From: Zygnema cylindricum
Taxonomy: Eukaryota; Streptophyta; Zygnematophyceae; Zygnematales; Zygnemataceae
NCBI GenBank assembly: GCA_037447655.1
Contig: JBBHKE010000946.1
Coordinates: 64,001-102,079, forward strand
Direction of reading: 5' to 3'
DNA length: 38,079 bases
The number at the start of each line of letters is the position of its first letter. Within the stretch, counting starts at the first letter, position 1. The translations under genes and the position numbers were made by a program. This document shows positions 28,901 through 38,079 of the stretch, piece by piece. The notes under the pieces are model-generated. The model was not told the DNA's origin and searched no databases. It saw only the letters and a list, made by a program, of their open reading frames with translations.

Positions 28901-29668
28901 GTAAAATTTTCGAAATTTTAAAGAATGAAACATTTATGGTTAATGTAGTCCTGAATGACGTGGGTGCTTCTTAACCGTTTAAAGTAGTAGCGATAATACT
29001 AAAAAAAGAATGTTATCCGCGTTATTTTATATTAAAGGGCGAGAACATATACTGATATTGTGTTACTAAAGCTAATAGCAATTCACGGTAGACCTTAAGG
29101 CATAAACCCTAAAACGACCCTCTGGTTTTCAATACAACGTGTTTAAAGGTGCGCGCCATCACTCGATGCACAAATTCGACATGAGATAACGATATTTTTA
29201 AAATAGTGTTGCCAACCCTATACTAATTACCGAAAAAAATGTTACAGTAGTTTAGATTTCGATAAAGACAAGATAAATTAAAAAGCAAGATGGTAAACCA
29301 TATGAGTCTAGGGGTACAAAAGGGGTGGCATGGCCAAAACTGAAAAAACCACAAGCAGAGCAATAAAAAACAAAGAAAGCAACGTGAACGCACAAACATG
29401 GCAAGTAAAACAAAAGCACCCAAACTCACAATGAAAAGCACGACAATTCACTAAACCAAAACTACAACCCCAACCCCAACTCAATAAAATATCTACGAAA
29501 AAAAACACCGTGAGTCCCCCAAGCTTGGGGGAGCACGTTGAGGGAGTTTCGAAACACGTCGACGATCCATAATCGCAATAGCAAATCGAAGGATAATAGA
29601 AGCGTGCATTCGCTGTAAAGCCACAGATAAACATTGACGGTTAACAGAAGTGAGGATTGAAGGAGGAA
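28901..29668. other. Non-coding with a partial MITE end and a perfect palindrome
   Basis: TAATAGCAATTCACGGTAGA near 29071-29090 looks like a decayed right end of the TA-flanked MITE family. CCCCCAAGCTTGGGGG (29516-29531) is a perfect 16-bp palindrome. Minus-strand Cys/Phe-rich ORFs (29223-29675) have no recognisable domain and are probably spurious. Confidence 0.5.
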
Positions 29669-29672
29669 GGTA

Positions 29673-30290
29673 CACCGCGAATCGTAATTAGAGTAAATTA
29701 CTCTAATTCGGTCGCTCGAAATTTCGACTCTATCACATCAAATAGAGTAATCGATTCTAATTTTTTCATTATTCTAATTTAGGTGAGGTTTAATTAGCGT
29801 AAAAAATTATAATATAGGTTATTTTTAAATAGTGTGGAGTACGGACGACGTCTGACCGTGCAAAATTTTACTTCTATAAGTAAAAAGGTACAAATAATGA
29901 CTTAATAGAATCACGCTCGCACGTGAAATCGCACTAAACAAAAAATTCAATCACATCGAAAAAAAGCCGTTCGCATAACTCTCGTCCGTCGACAGCATCG
30001 TCGTCAGTGTGAACATTAACTGACATTGAATGCGACAAATATTATTTGCGTCATAATGATGTCAATACTATACCGGACTGACACATTTTGTAAATCTACG
30101 TAATTTAGTGTTCGAAATTATCGCGCACATAATTATCACCGACATAACTCAATATAGAATAACTAAATAAATTAGAGTAAACTTCATAGTTGAAAAAGCT
30201 CTATCACATAAATTAGCGTCAATTACTCTAATTGTTTTTTTTGGTTTTTGTACTCTAATTTTTTCATTACTCTAATTACGATTCGCGGTG
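29673..30290. mobile_element. TA-flanked MITE, 618-bp copy E8
   Basis: Ends CACCGCGAATCGTAATTAGA and (reversed) CACCGCGAATCGTAATTAGA are identical over 20 bp, with TA at 29671-29672 and 30291-30292. Repeated AATTAGAGTAA / TTACTCTAATT phrases fill both subterminal regions. The interior carries, in the opposite orientation, the TAGTGTGG...CGG...AAAAAGGTAC module of E1 and E6. It has the best-preserved termini of the family. Confidence 0.93.
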
Positions 30291-30880
30291 TAGTTTACTG
30301 CAAAAATGAAATAAACTCGCGAACAGTTACATTGAACTTGGACACATATTAGATGACGACGCACAACATGTGTAAACTCGCACGAAACCAAATAAACTTC
30401 GTACAAAATAAATATGCGTACCCGATTACCCCGCGTATAAATATCGATGAAACAAAATGACACGTCGTCACGTCCACGGTGGACGTGACAACGAGCTGAT
30501 TTCATTTTTGCGGCTAACGTGAAGTGATAAACTACCTGCGCGCAGCCATTTTATTTATATGTGGCTGCCGCAGTTTGGTTACAGTAAACCACGCCGGCCG
30601 TGTGATTTTTTTTTTTTTTTTATGACGGTCGACGTTTGCAAGCGCGATACTTTTTTAACCGCCGGTACAATATTCCGCCAGTCAAAGCTGTTCGACGGAT
30701 TGACCGTCAGATTTGGAATTAAAGGTACGTAGATTGTACGAAATTGTACTTCAAATGTACAATTTCTGACAACTATCTGTGCGCAGCAAAAATCGTCTCT
30801 GCGATTAGCAATTCCCTAAAAAAAACGTTTAGCATACTTTATTGCAAGGAGTATACATTACAGTACTGTACTGTAGCGTA
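30291..30880. other. Non-coding with inverted repeats
   Basis: GTCACGTCCAC and GTGGACGTGAC (30467-30489) form a perfect inverted repeat with a single central base. TGCAAAAATGAAAT (30299-) recurs inverted as ATTTCATTTTTGCGG near 30499-30513. This suggests a fold-back structure of about 220 bp directly after E8. A T17 run is near 30606. Confidence 0.55.
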
Positions 30881-31240
30881 CACTGTCGATCGTATTTAGT
30901 GTATTGAACACTAATTCGGCGCCCCTAAATTTTGAGGGTTTTACCTAAAATAGGGTAAAGGATACTAATTTATCCTGTACGCTAATTACGAGATGAACAA
31001 TTAGTGTACACCATTTTAATTTATGTATTCTTTTATTAGTGTGGAATACGGAACATGTCGGTTCGTATAAAAATGTACTTTTTAATCATACTAGTACGGA
31101 TGTTTTAATAAAATCTCTGCTATCGCACGAAAAACTGCCCTGTGAATTAAAGAATTTCATATTTGTACCTGTTTTAGTGTACATTTGTTTGTCGCGTATT
31201 GTCTACACCGTAAAAAACCGAAATTAGAGTTAGGAATTCA
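30881..31240. mobile_element. Degenerate TA-flanked MITE, copy E12
   Basis: TACACTGTCGATCGTATTTA at 30879 starts a stretch matching the reverse complement of E4 (AATTCGGCGCCCCTAAATTT). It then matches the module TTAGTGTGGAATACGGA of the long subfamily. It is preceded by ACAGTACTGTACTGTA, like the outer arms of E5. No convincing right end is found. Confidence 0.5.
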
Positions 31241-31371
31241 TATACATATGTACACGGGTACACTGCACAGTGCCACAAAGTTTTTTTATTCTCAATTGTC
31301 ATATATTGCTTCTTTTCAAGAACAATCCAATGGTAAAAAATAAGCTAAATGTGTTTGAGTGACCGAAAAAT

Positions 31372-31640
31372 GTCACGACGTTTGACAAAAGTCACGTTGA
31401 TCGCAAAGCAGCCAATCACCAACGGACAAACAAATGGGCGCGAGTCGGAAAATTTTTTGAAGCTTCACACGTCACGGTGACACGCACAACGATGACGACG
31501 TCACAGAGTGTCATACCAATCAGACGGAAGAATTGCGAAGCTCATGTCACAGTAGAAACAACGTCACGACGTGTCACGTTGACTGCTCACGAAGCAACCA
31601 ATCACAAATGTTGAAAAAGTCACGGACATAAAAACAGATG
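31372..31640 (+). promoter_or_regulatory. Promoter-like cluster of GTCAC/TGACG and CCAAT motifs
   Basis: At least eight GTCAC/TGACG/ACGTCA motifs occur together with three CCAATCA boxes (31412, 31516, 31598). A direct repeat (GTCACGACGT ... GTCACGTTGA ... GCARCCAATCAC) appears at 31372-31418 and 31563-31604. GACATAAAAACAG near 31624 could serve as a TATA element. TGACG is the core of bZIP (TGA/CREB-type) sites. It would suit a plus-strand gene beginning near 31.7 kb; this is inference. Confidence 0.4.
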
Positions 31641-31904
31641 TTTTACCATCAGTCTGACACTGTCATTTGGTTGAAAAGCCAAATGAAACCCAATGGCTCT
31701 TAGAATCTCGAATGGTCACTCTCGAAATATTTTCCTCTCGGTACTTAAGGACTACGTTGTACCACTCAAAAAAATAACCAAAGGAATTTATCCTTTGACT
31801 TCCACTCAATTCCTTTGTTGTCAAACGGAGAATAGAAAACAAAAACATGGTTAAAAAAGTCCTAGTTCAGTTTTATCTGCTGAGCCTTCTAATTTAAAAA
31901 TTAT

Positions 31905-32544
31905 ATGTTCCTAATTTCCTACGTCAAATCTCCTCCATCCCTCGCCCTCTCCTCTCCCTTTCCCTCTCCCTCTCCCTTCTCCTCACCCTATCCCTCTCCC
32001 TCTCACTCACCCTCTCCCTTGCTTTCCCCTTTTTCTCACACACTCCTCCCTCTACCTCTCCCTCTCCCTTTCCCTCTCCCTCTAACTCTCCCACCCTCTC
32101 CTCTCCCTTTCTATCTCGCTCTCCCTCTCGATCTCCCTCTCCGTCTTCCTCTCTCTCTCCCTTTCAATTTCCCTCTCCCTCTCCCTTTCGCCCTCTCCCT
32201 CCCTCATCCCACCCATCTTTCAATCATTTCGTTCTCAATTGTACCTTTTCCTTTTTTCTTGTTTTCCTTTTCTTTATTCCTTTTTCATATTTTTTTATCC
32301 TTTTTTTTAATTCGTCAGGTTTTTGCCTTTGTGTCGATTCTTCTCTCCTATGGACCCCCCTTCTCTCCTCTCCCCCTCTCTCTCCCTCTCCCTCTCCCTC
32401 TCTCTATCGCGAGGACACCTCAACTCTCCTCTCCTCCTCCACAACTCCCTCTCCCGCTCCCTCTCCCTCCTCTCCCCCCATCTTTAAATCACTTCCTTTC
32501 CATCCCTTCCCTTCTCCTTTTTTCTCTCCCTTTTTCTTTTGTAG
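31905..32544. repeat. CT-rich tract with duplicated intron-end module
   Basis: CTCCCTCTCCCTCTCC-type DNA fills 31935-32215 and 32345-32485. Each tract is followed by CCCATCTTT, a T-rich stretch and an acceptor (CGTCAG near 32320, GTAG or CGCCAG at 32541-32558). Each acceptor is followed by CTTTGTGTCGATTCTTCTCT-like exon sequence and TATGGAC. The two modules are a tandem duplication of an intron end plus exon start. Confidence 0.8.
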
Positions 32545-33410
32545 CCGAGAGCCGCCAGGTGTCGCCCTTGTGTTGATTCTTCTCTCCGTCTTATGGACAC
32601 CTCCTCTCTCCTCTCCTCCCTTCAACCCCCTCGTTGGAGTATAGGAGTTACAAAGCCCCCCGATTCTGGACGGAAAGAAAATCCTTTGACGGGACCACAC
32701 ACAGAATTCGTTGGAGACGATGGAATTGAAATCGATATCGTGGAAATTGAGAGTAGAAATGATTTGATTGGGTCGATTGATTATGGTCACTTGTTAATGA
32801 AGGAGGTAGAGGGGACGAGAGATAAGAATGGTGGAGAAGGAAAGAGAGAGAACGGTGGAGAGGAAAAGAGAGGGAACGGTGTACAAACGGGTAAAACTTC
32901 GGAAAAGTACAGATTTAATGTCCACCCAAAAATTTTAGTTAAAAATATCGGGACTTTTGGAGGAGGAGGAGGAGGAGGGGGAGGAGGAGGGGGAGGGGGA
33001 GGGAGTAAGCTCTCTGTTTCTTCTGTGCTTATTTCTGACTGTGCTCTTTCTCCCTCCCTCCCTCCTTCCTTCTCCCTCCCTTTTTCTCCCTCCCTCTCCC
33101 TCCCTTTCTCTCCCTCCCTCTCACTCCCTCTCCCTCCTTCAGTTGGCACACCGAAGCTACGGCTCCCGACCATCTTGGCGCAACGGCCGAATCTTGCGCA
33201 GCTCCGCCAGCTGGTGGTGCGGCGCTGCAGAGTGACATGTGGCACCAGATGGGGGCAAAGATGATGTCATTTGCTAGAGGTGCCAGTTGGCAGGGAGAAG
33301 GAGAATCTGTGGGAGAGGAGAGGAGGATGAGGGGGTGGAAGGAGTTTTGGGGGAGACTGGAGGCGGGGAGGAGGGAGGGAGTGAGATACGGTTCACATGC
33401 TTTTTTTTGA
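32545..33410 (+). CDS. Unrecognised exon pair, possibly the 3' end of the 23-26 kb gene
   Basis: After the acceptor TTTTGTAG (32541-32544) an open frame runs to 33004 with ATG at 32593. It reads SLQPPRWSIGVTKPPDSGRK, TGPHTEFVGDDGIEIDIVEI, ESRNDLIGSIDYGHLLMKEV and a Gly run from a GGA microsatellite. GTAAGC at 33005 could be a donor. After a CT tract and CTCCTTCAG (33142) two frames are possible. The one in phase ends at 33262-33264 (PKLRLPTILAQRPNLAQLRQ). A longer one ends at 33408-33410 (SDMWHQMGAKMMSFARGASW, EERRMRGWKEFWGRLEAG). GIEIDIVEIE, like IIIL in the upstream gene, is a hydrophobic run in an acidic setting. No family is recognised. Repeat-length variation in the Gly run may explain the phase conflict. 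Confidence 0.42.
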
Positions 33411-34930
33411 ATCTGGTTTTTTTGTTTGTATATTTTTTTTTTTTACAATTAGTGGTGTTTATAAAATTTGGGTTATTTTTAATTTTTGTCTTTTGTCTCT
33501 TCTTTGTCTTTAAAGTTGTTTTTTCTTAATCCTTTTTATGTTTTTTTGTGTTCAATCGGTAATTGTTAGGGTTTAATGGAGGGAGGGAGGGAGGGATGAT
33601 GGGAATGGGGTACTTTGTGTAGACAAGGAAAATCCTGAATGGCCGTGGATGCTGCAATTTTTATTGTGGATTCTTTGTTTTTTTGTTGCCTATGGCCGTT
33701 TTTTTCATTTTTTGGCATGTGGCAATTAAACAGCTGAAATTTTTAGTTTTAATTTCACTTTTTTTGAAGGAAATTGTCTCCTTCCGGTATATGGTTGTTC
33801 CACAACCTCTGGCCTCTAAAATGACGTCGATCTTATTTAATTGCACCACTATGGTGTCTTTGTGACATGTGCTATTTTTCAGAACATTGTTCAACACAAC
33901 AGTGGTTTTTGACCCCCTTAATAACCTTTCATTTGTTTTAACACCGTAGCTACTGTGGAAACATGTACCTGGAGAGCTAAAGTAGCCCTTTTGGTTTTTT
34001 TTGTAAAACTTGTAACATTTTATTCGTCGAATTTTTGTCCAATGGTTTCTGATTTTTGGCTTGCTTTTTTTGTTTATCATATTGCTCTTGTAGTGCAGGG
34101 AAAAGTTTCTACTTTCCTTTTTTTCTTTTATTAGGAAAAGACTGTTAAAAAAGGGATGACGGTAAACTAGCGCAGTCAGTGGAACAACAAATGAAAGACA
34201 TGAAATTGGAAAGTGGCAAACAGTGGAGGCAAAGGGAAGGTAAAAAAGTTTGTGAAAAGAAACAAACACCCAGACAAGCAAATTTGTTTTACTAGCCACG
34301 ACAAGGTTTTGCAGTATGTTGTCGGGCACAACATAAGTAGAGAGAAATAGGAAGAACTCATGTTGCACACGCGGAAGGGTAATTTTTGATTTACCCACGC
34401 ACAGTAGAGTAAGAAAGATTAATTTACTTTTGCATATGCGGAAGAGGAATAGTTCAACTTACTTTCATGTAAGTGTAGGAATATATATTGATTTACCATA
34501 GCATGGAGGGAAGTAGATTGTTTTACCCTTCCAACTCCGAAGGTGGAGTGAAGTAGATTGACTTACTTTCCCCTAGGTGGAGGGGGAATTAGTAGCCTTA
34601 CGAGTGTTAAACATTTAGACTGTCCGCGCCTAGGGGAACTATCACTAGCTGCCGAAACATACTGCATCTTACAGGAAGTACAAATTTTATCCACACACCA
34701 AACGTCAATTGAAGATGTGCCCGCAATATAAGGAGGAGAATAAGTCACAACAAATCAGTCCAATAAATGCACATCCTTGTGATGAAACTTGAGACGAGAC
34801 ATTTGCATGCATCAAAATTTTACTGCAAACCGTACGATGACATTATCCTGACCTAATATACTTCATGCAGTCCACAAGAAAACCAGCCTCATAAACATCC
34901 ACAGACATTCAGGTAGAGACCGACTGCCCT
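33411..34930. other. Spacer between two convergent genes
   Basis: It probably holds the two 3' UTRs. A 245-codon minus-strand ORF (34398-33661) is Lys/Ser/Phe-rich, has no recognisable motif and overlaps antisense T-rich DNA; I do not count it as a gene. About 34385-34590 is a degenerate 35-40 bp tandem repeat containing GTAGATTGACTTACTTTC-like phrases. Confidence 0.5.
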
Positions 34931-37900
34931 TCAACCTCCCTCTTCATTACTCCTCTGTAAAGCACAAGCTTTCAATGCGTTCAGATCATCCTCTAACTTC
35001 TTCCTCACTGATTCTTCAGCATCTCCATCCGCTGGTCTATGCGAAATGTATTCCACTATGGCCGTGTGGTATTGCATTACAAAGTCAAAGGCGTCGGTTG
35101 GTAGCCCTTCCTTAAGACTTGTCAGGACCGCAGCAATGGCTCTTCCAGGTACGTGGACGGTACACCGATGGACCTGCAGAGAATAAAAGCAGTACATTGG
35201 GTCACAACTAATAATATAGTGTGGTTTTTTATTACCAAGGCTGTAACTTCAGCATCATGTCAGAATGCTAGACACAGAGTAATGATGATAAATTAATTAT
35301 TCAGTTGTTCGATAAACATTTGTATTACATAATTCACATCGTAGACAAAGCTACACCGCTCATCGTTATTAGTGTTAAAGTCTTTTTTGCCTCTTAAAAC
35401 ATATTTTCTCCGTGCACATTTGTCGAATTGTTAATCGAAGACCGCCGAAAGGAAGGTGAGAATCTTGCTTTCCAATATCAACCATCGGATTGACAATTTG
35501 AATGTGTGCACAGAGAAAAGATGTTTTAAGTGGCGAAAAAAACATTAACACTCATAATGATTAGCGGTGCAGTGGTGGTTTCCCTTGTAAAATGGGTTCA
35601 GCATTGTGGGAACATTGCTAAGTTGTGGGAACTACAACTCTTATGTTAACTATGGAATATAAAAAACAGGACACATAATGCATTTAAACATGCATAGTCC
35701 TGTATGAAAAGTCCACTAAACGAGAACCACCAAGGAGATAACATAGAAATGTGCTGCAGTTTCAACCACTTAAAATCAATACATTTGAAAAGAACATTAA
35801 AGAAACCTCAATAGAGAATGTATGAGTGCATAATTTAGATTTCATCCATCAAACGATCCATCAACTAAAACCTTCCATTAATTCAATGTTGTCAAAACAG
35901 TCTCAACTGCATCTCTCTAACTTGTCAATTGAAAAGACAATTCATAAAGCAAATGTGTTTTTCCTCTCACCTGTATAAAAAGGATGGACACAGTAAGGGG
36001 TAGGGCTAAGACTGGATCCATCGTCTCCTCCAACTGAGCAGACAGAACCTGCAGTTGTCAAATTACAACAGCCAATCAGAAAAACTGTATTAGTCTTACC
36101 GGCCTTAGAAAACTCGCAAATAAATTTTACCGACATACCTATGAAAGAAATAAAAAAAGTACAGGCTAAGCGAAGAAAAAAAAAGGAGGGGCAGAGCAAT
36201 AAATTAAAAAAAAGTTTAAAAGTTCCCTTGCCCTTCTTACCTTGCGGTGTGCAAAAAGCATTGCCCTCTCATTCTTCTTCTCTAACTTTCGCAACCGGAT
36301 CCCACTTTCTTCTGCACACCTTTCCAGAGCCTCATGGAACTTCTCCAAACTTTTTCCTTCTACTGCTTCTGCTAATGCCACAACACACTGCCCCATTTTC
36401 CCACTCAAGCTTTTGGCCATTGCCATTCGCTGTCCTGTCTGTAAAGTTTCACCTTTTTGGCTCTCACTGCTCTCACTGCTCTCTCTCAGCACTCCCTCTG
36501 GATCTCCAGCTTCCATCAGTTGATGCTCCAAAGCCTCTGACCTTATAACAAGATCTGCTATTTCAGCTGCTATTGTTCGAAGGAGATGACGTTGCAAAAT
36601 TGCCTGTTTTAGTCCCAATTAAAAGAGAGATATATCAACAATCAAAGATCAACTGCAGAGGTAAATTCTTGGAGTTGTTCAGTTCACATGTTTACTGATT
36701 TACTCTGAGATTAGGGATATATGGTCTCAATAGAGCTTGCCCCAGTTCAAAAATGTAATGAAACTCATAAAAAATCTATCGGAATCGAAAAGAAGAGCAT
36801 CTTAAAACTATTGCCCAAATATCATCTCGAGAATTGAGGTCAATTTAATCGAACAAAACTATTCAGAAAATATAATAATGAAACCAAGAAAAACATTGAA
36901 GAACAGCTGCCCAGACATCATTCCCGCAATTCATATTGCAGTCAATTGTACTAAGAGAATGGTATTAACAGGGCTGCTTACCAAAGTTCCCGTATCTTTT
37001 ACAAACACATCGAGTCCTTTGGAAAACAACTGCATCTGTCCCCAAAGCCCGTCCAGGTTCTCTTGAAGAAGATCTCGACGTTTCTTCCTCTCCTCTGCCC
37101 CTGCTGTAAAAGCTGCCCTCTTTGAAGCTGCAAATGCTTCTACAACTATGGGTCGAATATGAGCAGCCAAAGCTCGAGCCATGGATCCCTCTCCCTCTCT
37201 CTCCTCGACCAAACCTGCAATCCGAGCCTTGAATCCAGACATGAGCAAGCGATTGTCACGTAGACAGAGAATTTGAGTGAATGCGAGAAATGGGACTTCC
37301 TGGTATTTTTTTGAAAGGCTACTATATAAGAAGCAAAGAAATGTGCCGGCCAATAACAGCCTGACGACTGCGTTGTTGAGCAAAAAGAACATAACTAAAT
37401 ACGCTAAGGAGGAAAATGGGTTCACGGTAGCACACAGAAACTGTACATGTATCTTCCTAGGAGGGGAAGCAAGACATCAAGAAGACCCCATTCCCAGGAT
37501 AGCAGTTTTTCTGTCTCTCTCCCCCTTCCCTCTCCCTTCCCCCCTCCACTCCGGTCTTCCCCTCTCCCTCCCCCTCTCTAACACACCCACTTCTCATCAT
37601 ACATATTTGCTTCTACAACCGCATGTGACCGCGTTAATACCTGTTGCAATCCTCAAACAGTAGACAACCACTATTTTTCATACCAAAAAACAATCTCTTT
37701 TTTCTTACAGGAAACATCCATAATCTCTCTGACTTTCTGTGACAGTTTTGTCACAATAATTGGCAAAAATATCTCACCCGCCGGTGCCCCCTCCATATCC
37801 GGATACCATTCGAGAATGCGAGTTGCCATCGCGACTTCACTTGTTAGGGATTCTTCTTCCTTTGATATCTCCTTCCCTGAAACTTTCTTACCACCTCCTC

Positions 37901-38079
37901 TTGAAGACATGACTGATCCATTTCCAGTCACACCTCCTTTATTCCCTTTCCCTCCTTTCTTTTTTCCTTTTGTACTTCGTCCTCCTGTCTTTTCGTAAGA
38001 TTCCTCTTCTTCAGGATCTTGGATGGATTTTGCACTGCTGACTGTTCCCCCACCTTTTTTTCCTCCTTTATTTTTCGGA
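34931..38079 (-). CDS. UFL1: E3 UFM1-protein ligase 1, C-terminal five exons
   Basis: Exons on the minus strand: 38079-37709 (open at the window edge), 37214-36982, 36603-36241, 36048-35971 and 35173-34931. All introns are GT-AG and all junctions are in frame. The product starts with a Lys/Gly-rich linker, then SEVAMATRILEWYPDMEG. The conserved C-terminal half follows: ALAAHIRPIVVEAFAASKRA, GQMQLFSKGLDVFVKDTGTL, AILQRHLLRTIAAEIADLVI, SGIRLRKLEKKNERAMLFAH, VLSAQLEETMDPVLALPLTV and VHRCTVHVPGRAIAAVLTSL. The order HLLRT, KLEKKxER, HAPGR-like HVPGRA matches plant and animal UFL1. With UFM1, UBA5 and UFC1 the protein transfers UFM1 to targets, chiefly at the ER (ribosome and ER-phagy quality control). 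The N-terminal winged-helix repeats lie beyond the window. Stop codon TGA at 34933-34931. Confidence 0.95.
35354..35569. mobile_element. TA-flanked MITE, 215-bp subfamily, copy E9, in the last UFL1 intron
   Basis: The left end CACCGCTCATCGTTATTAGT follows TA (35352-35353). The right end (reversed) CACCGCTAATCATTATGAGT is followed by CA, a mutated TA. The arms share GTGCACA-TTTGTCGAATTG and TTTTTCGCCACTTAAAACAT with E3 and E5. It lies between exons 35971-36048 and 34931-35173 and leaves both splice sites intact. Confidence 0.92.
37500..37585. repeat. CT-rich tract in a UFL1 intron
   Basis: CTCTCTCCCCCTTCCCTCTC and similar runs lie in the intron between 37709 and 37214. On the transcribed strand this is a purine tract. 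Confidence 0.8.

Noticed and set aside
29223-29675. Cys/Phe-rich minus-strand ORFs as a secreted or membrane protein gene
   Set aside because: Overlapping ORFs in several frames with no conserved spacing, start context or neighbours in support.
31905-32576. 223-codon Pro/Leu/Ser ORF
   Set aside because: Translation of CT microsatellite; the duplicated acceptor modules explain the region better.
33661-34398. 245-codon minus-strand ORF
   Set aside because: Antisense to T-rich spacer DNA, biased to Lys/Phe/Ser, no motif, no splice or promoter support.

Overview
The window is nuclear DNA of a green plant or close streptophyte relative. It holds a spliced UFL1 (E3 UFM1-protein ligase) gene whose C-terminal half follows the plant/animal family exon by exon (UFL1 is generally absent from fungi), Ty1/copia retrotransposons whose primer site matches the initiator tRNA-Met anticodon arm, and many short non-autonomous DNA transposons. 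It also has pyrimidine-rich microsatellite introns and a 10-N assembly gap (26965-26974). I cannot name the species.

Layout. 1-6.4 kb: decayed copia element A on the minus strand (RNase H/RT, integrase, protease, gag, primer binding site, end of the 5' LTR), carrying a foreign LTR (family C) between gag and protease. 6.4-9.86 kb: no genes; a possible SINE remnant, MITEs of three families, a 49-bp minisatellite and a CGTACATT-type array. 9.86-18.30 kb: copia element B on the plus strand, bounded by two LTRs and a 5-bp target duplication (ATTAT). It also carries a family-C LTR between gag and protease (own duplication GAGGG), and a hAT-like MITE in its 3' LTR (8-bp duplication TCTATAGG). 18.3-23.3 kb: MITEs, hairpins, short tandem duplications and a few orphan ORF fragments. 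23.3-26.4 kb: the 5' part of an unrecognised plus-strand gene with satellite-filled introns. 27-31.3 kb: a MITE-dense block. 31.4-33.4 kb: a promoter-like patch and one or two further exons, either a separate gene or the 3' end of the previous one. 34.9-38.08 kb: the last five exons of UFL1 on the minus strand, with a MITE in the last intron.

The main results are as follows. (1) In both copia elements the gag frame runs through a primer binding site complementary to the initiator tRNA-Met anticodon arm. In A the ATG complementary to the CAU anticodon lies at the gag start. In B that codon is ACG and the frame is open back to an ATG inside the LTR. (2) One LTR family inserted independently, in the same orientation, into the gag-protease spacer of two different copia elements. 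(3) A TA-flanked MITE family with termini CACCGnnnATCG has at least seven two-ended copies in three size classes, with nested insertions that give relative ages. (4) The protein-coding introns are built largely from tandem repeats, including duplicated splice-acceptor modules.

Both copia elements are dead: frames are broken throughout, and A has changes at or beside all three catalytic sites. UFL1 is the only gene whose function can be stated with confidence.
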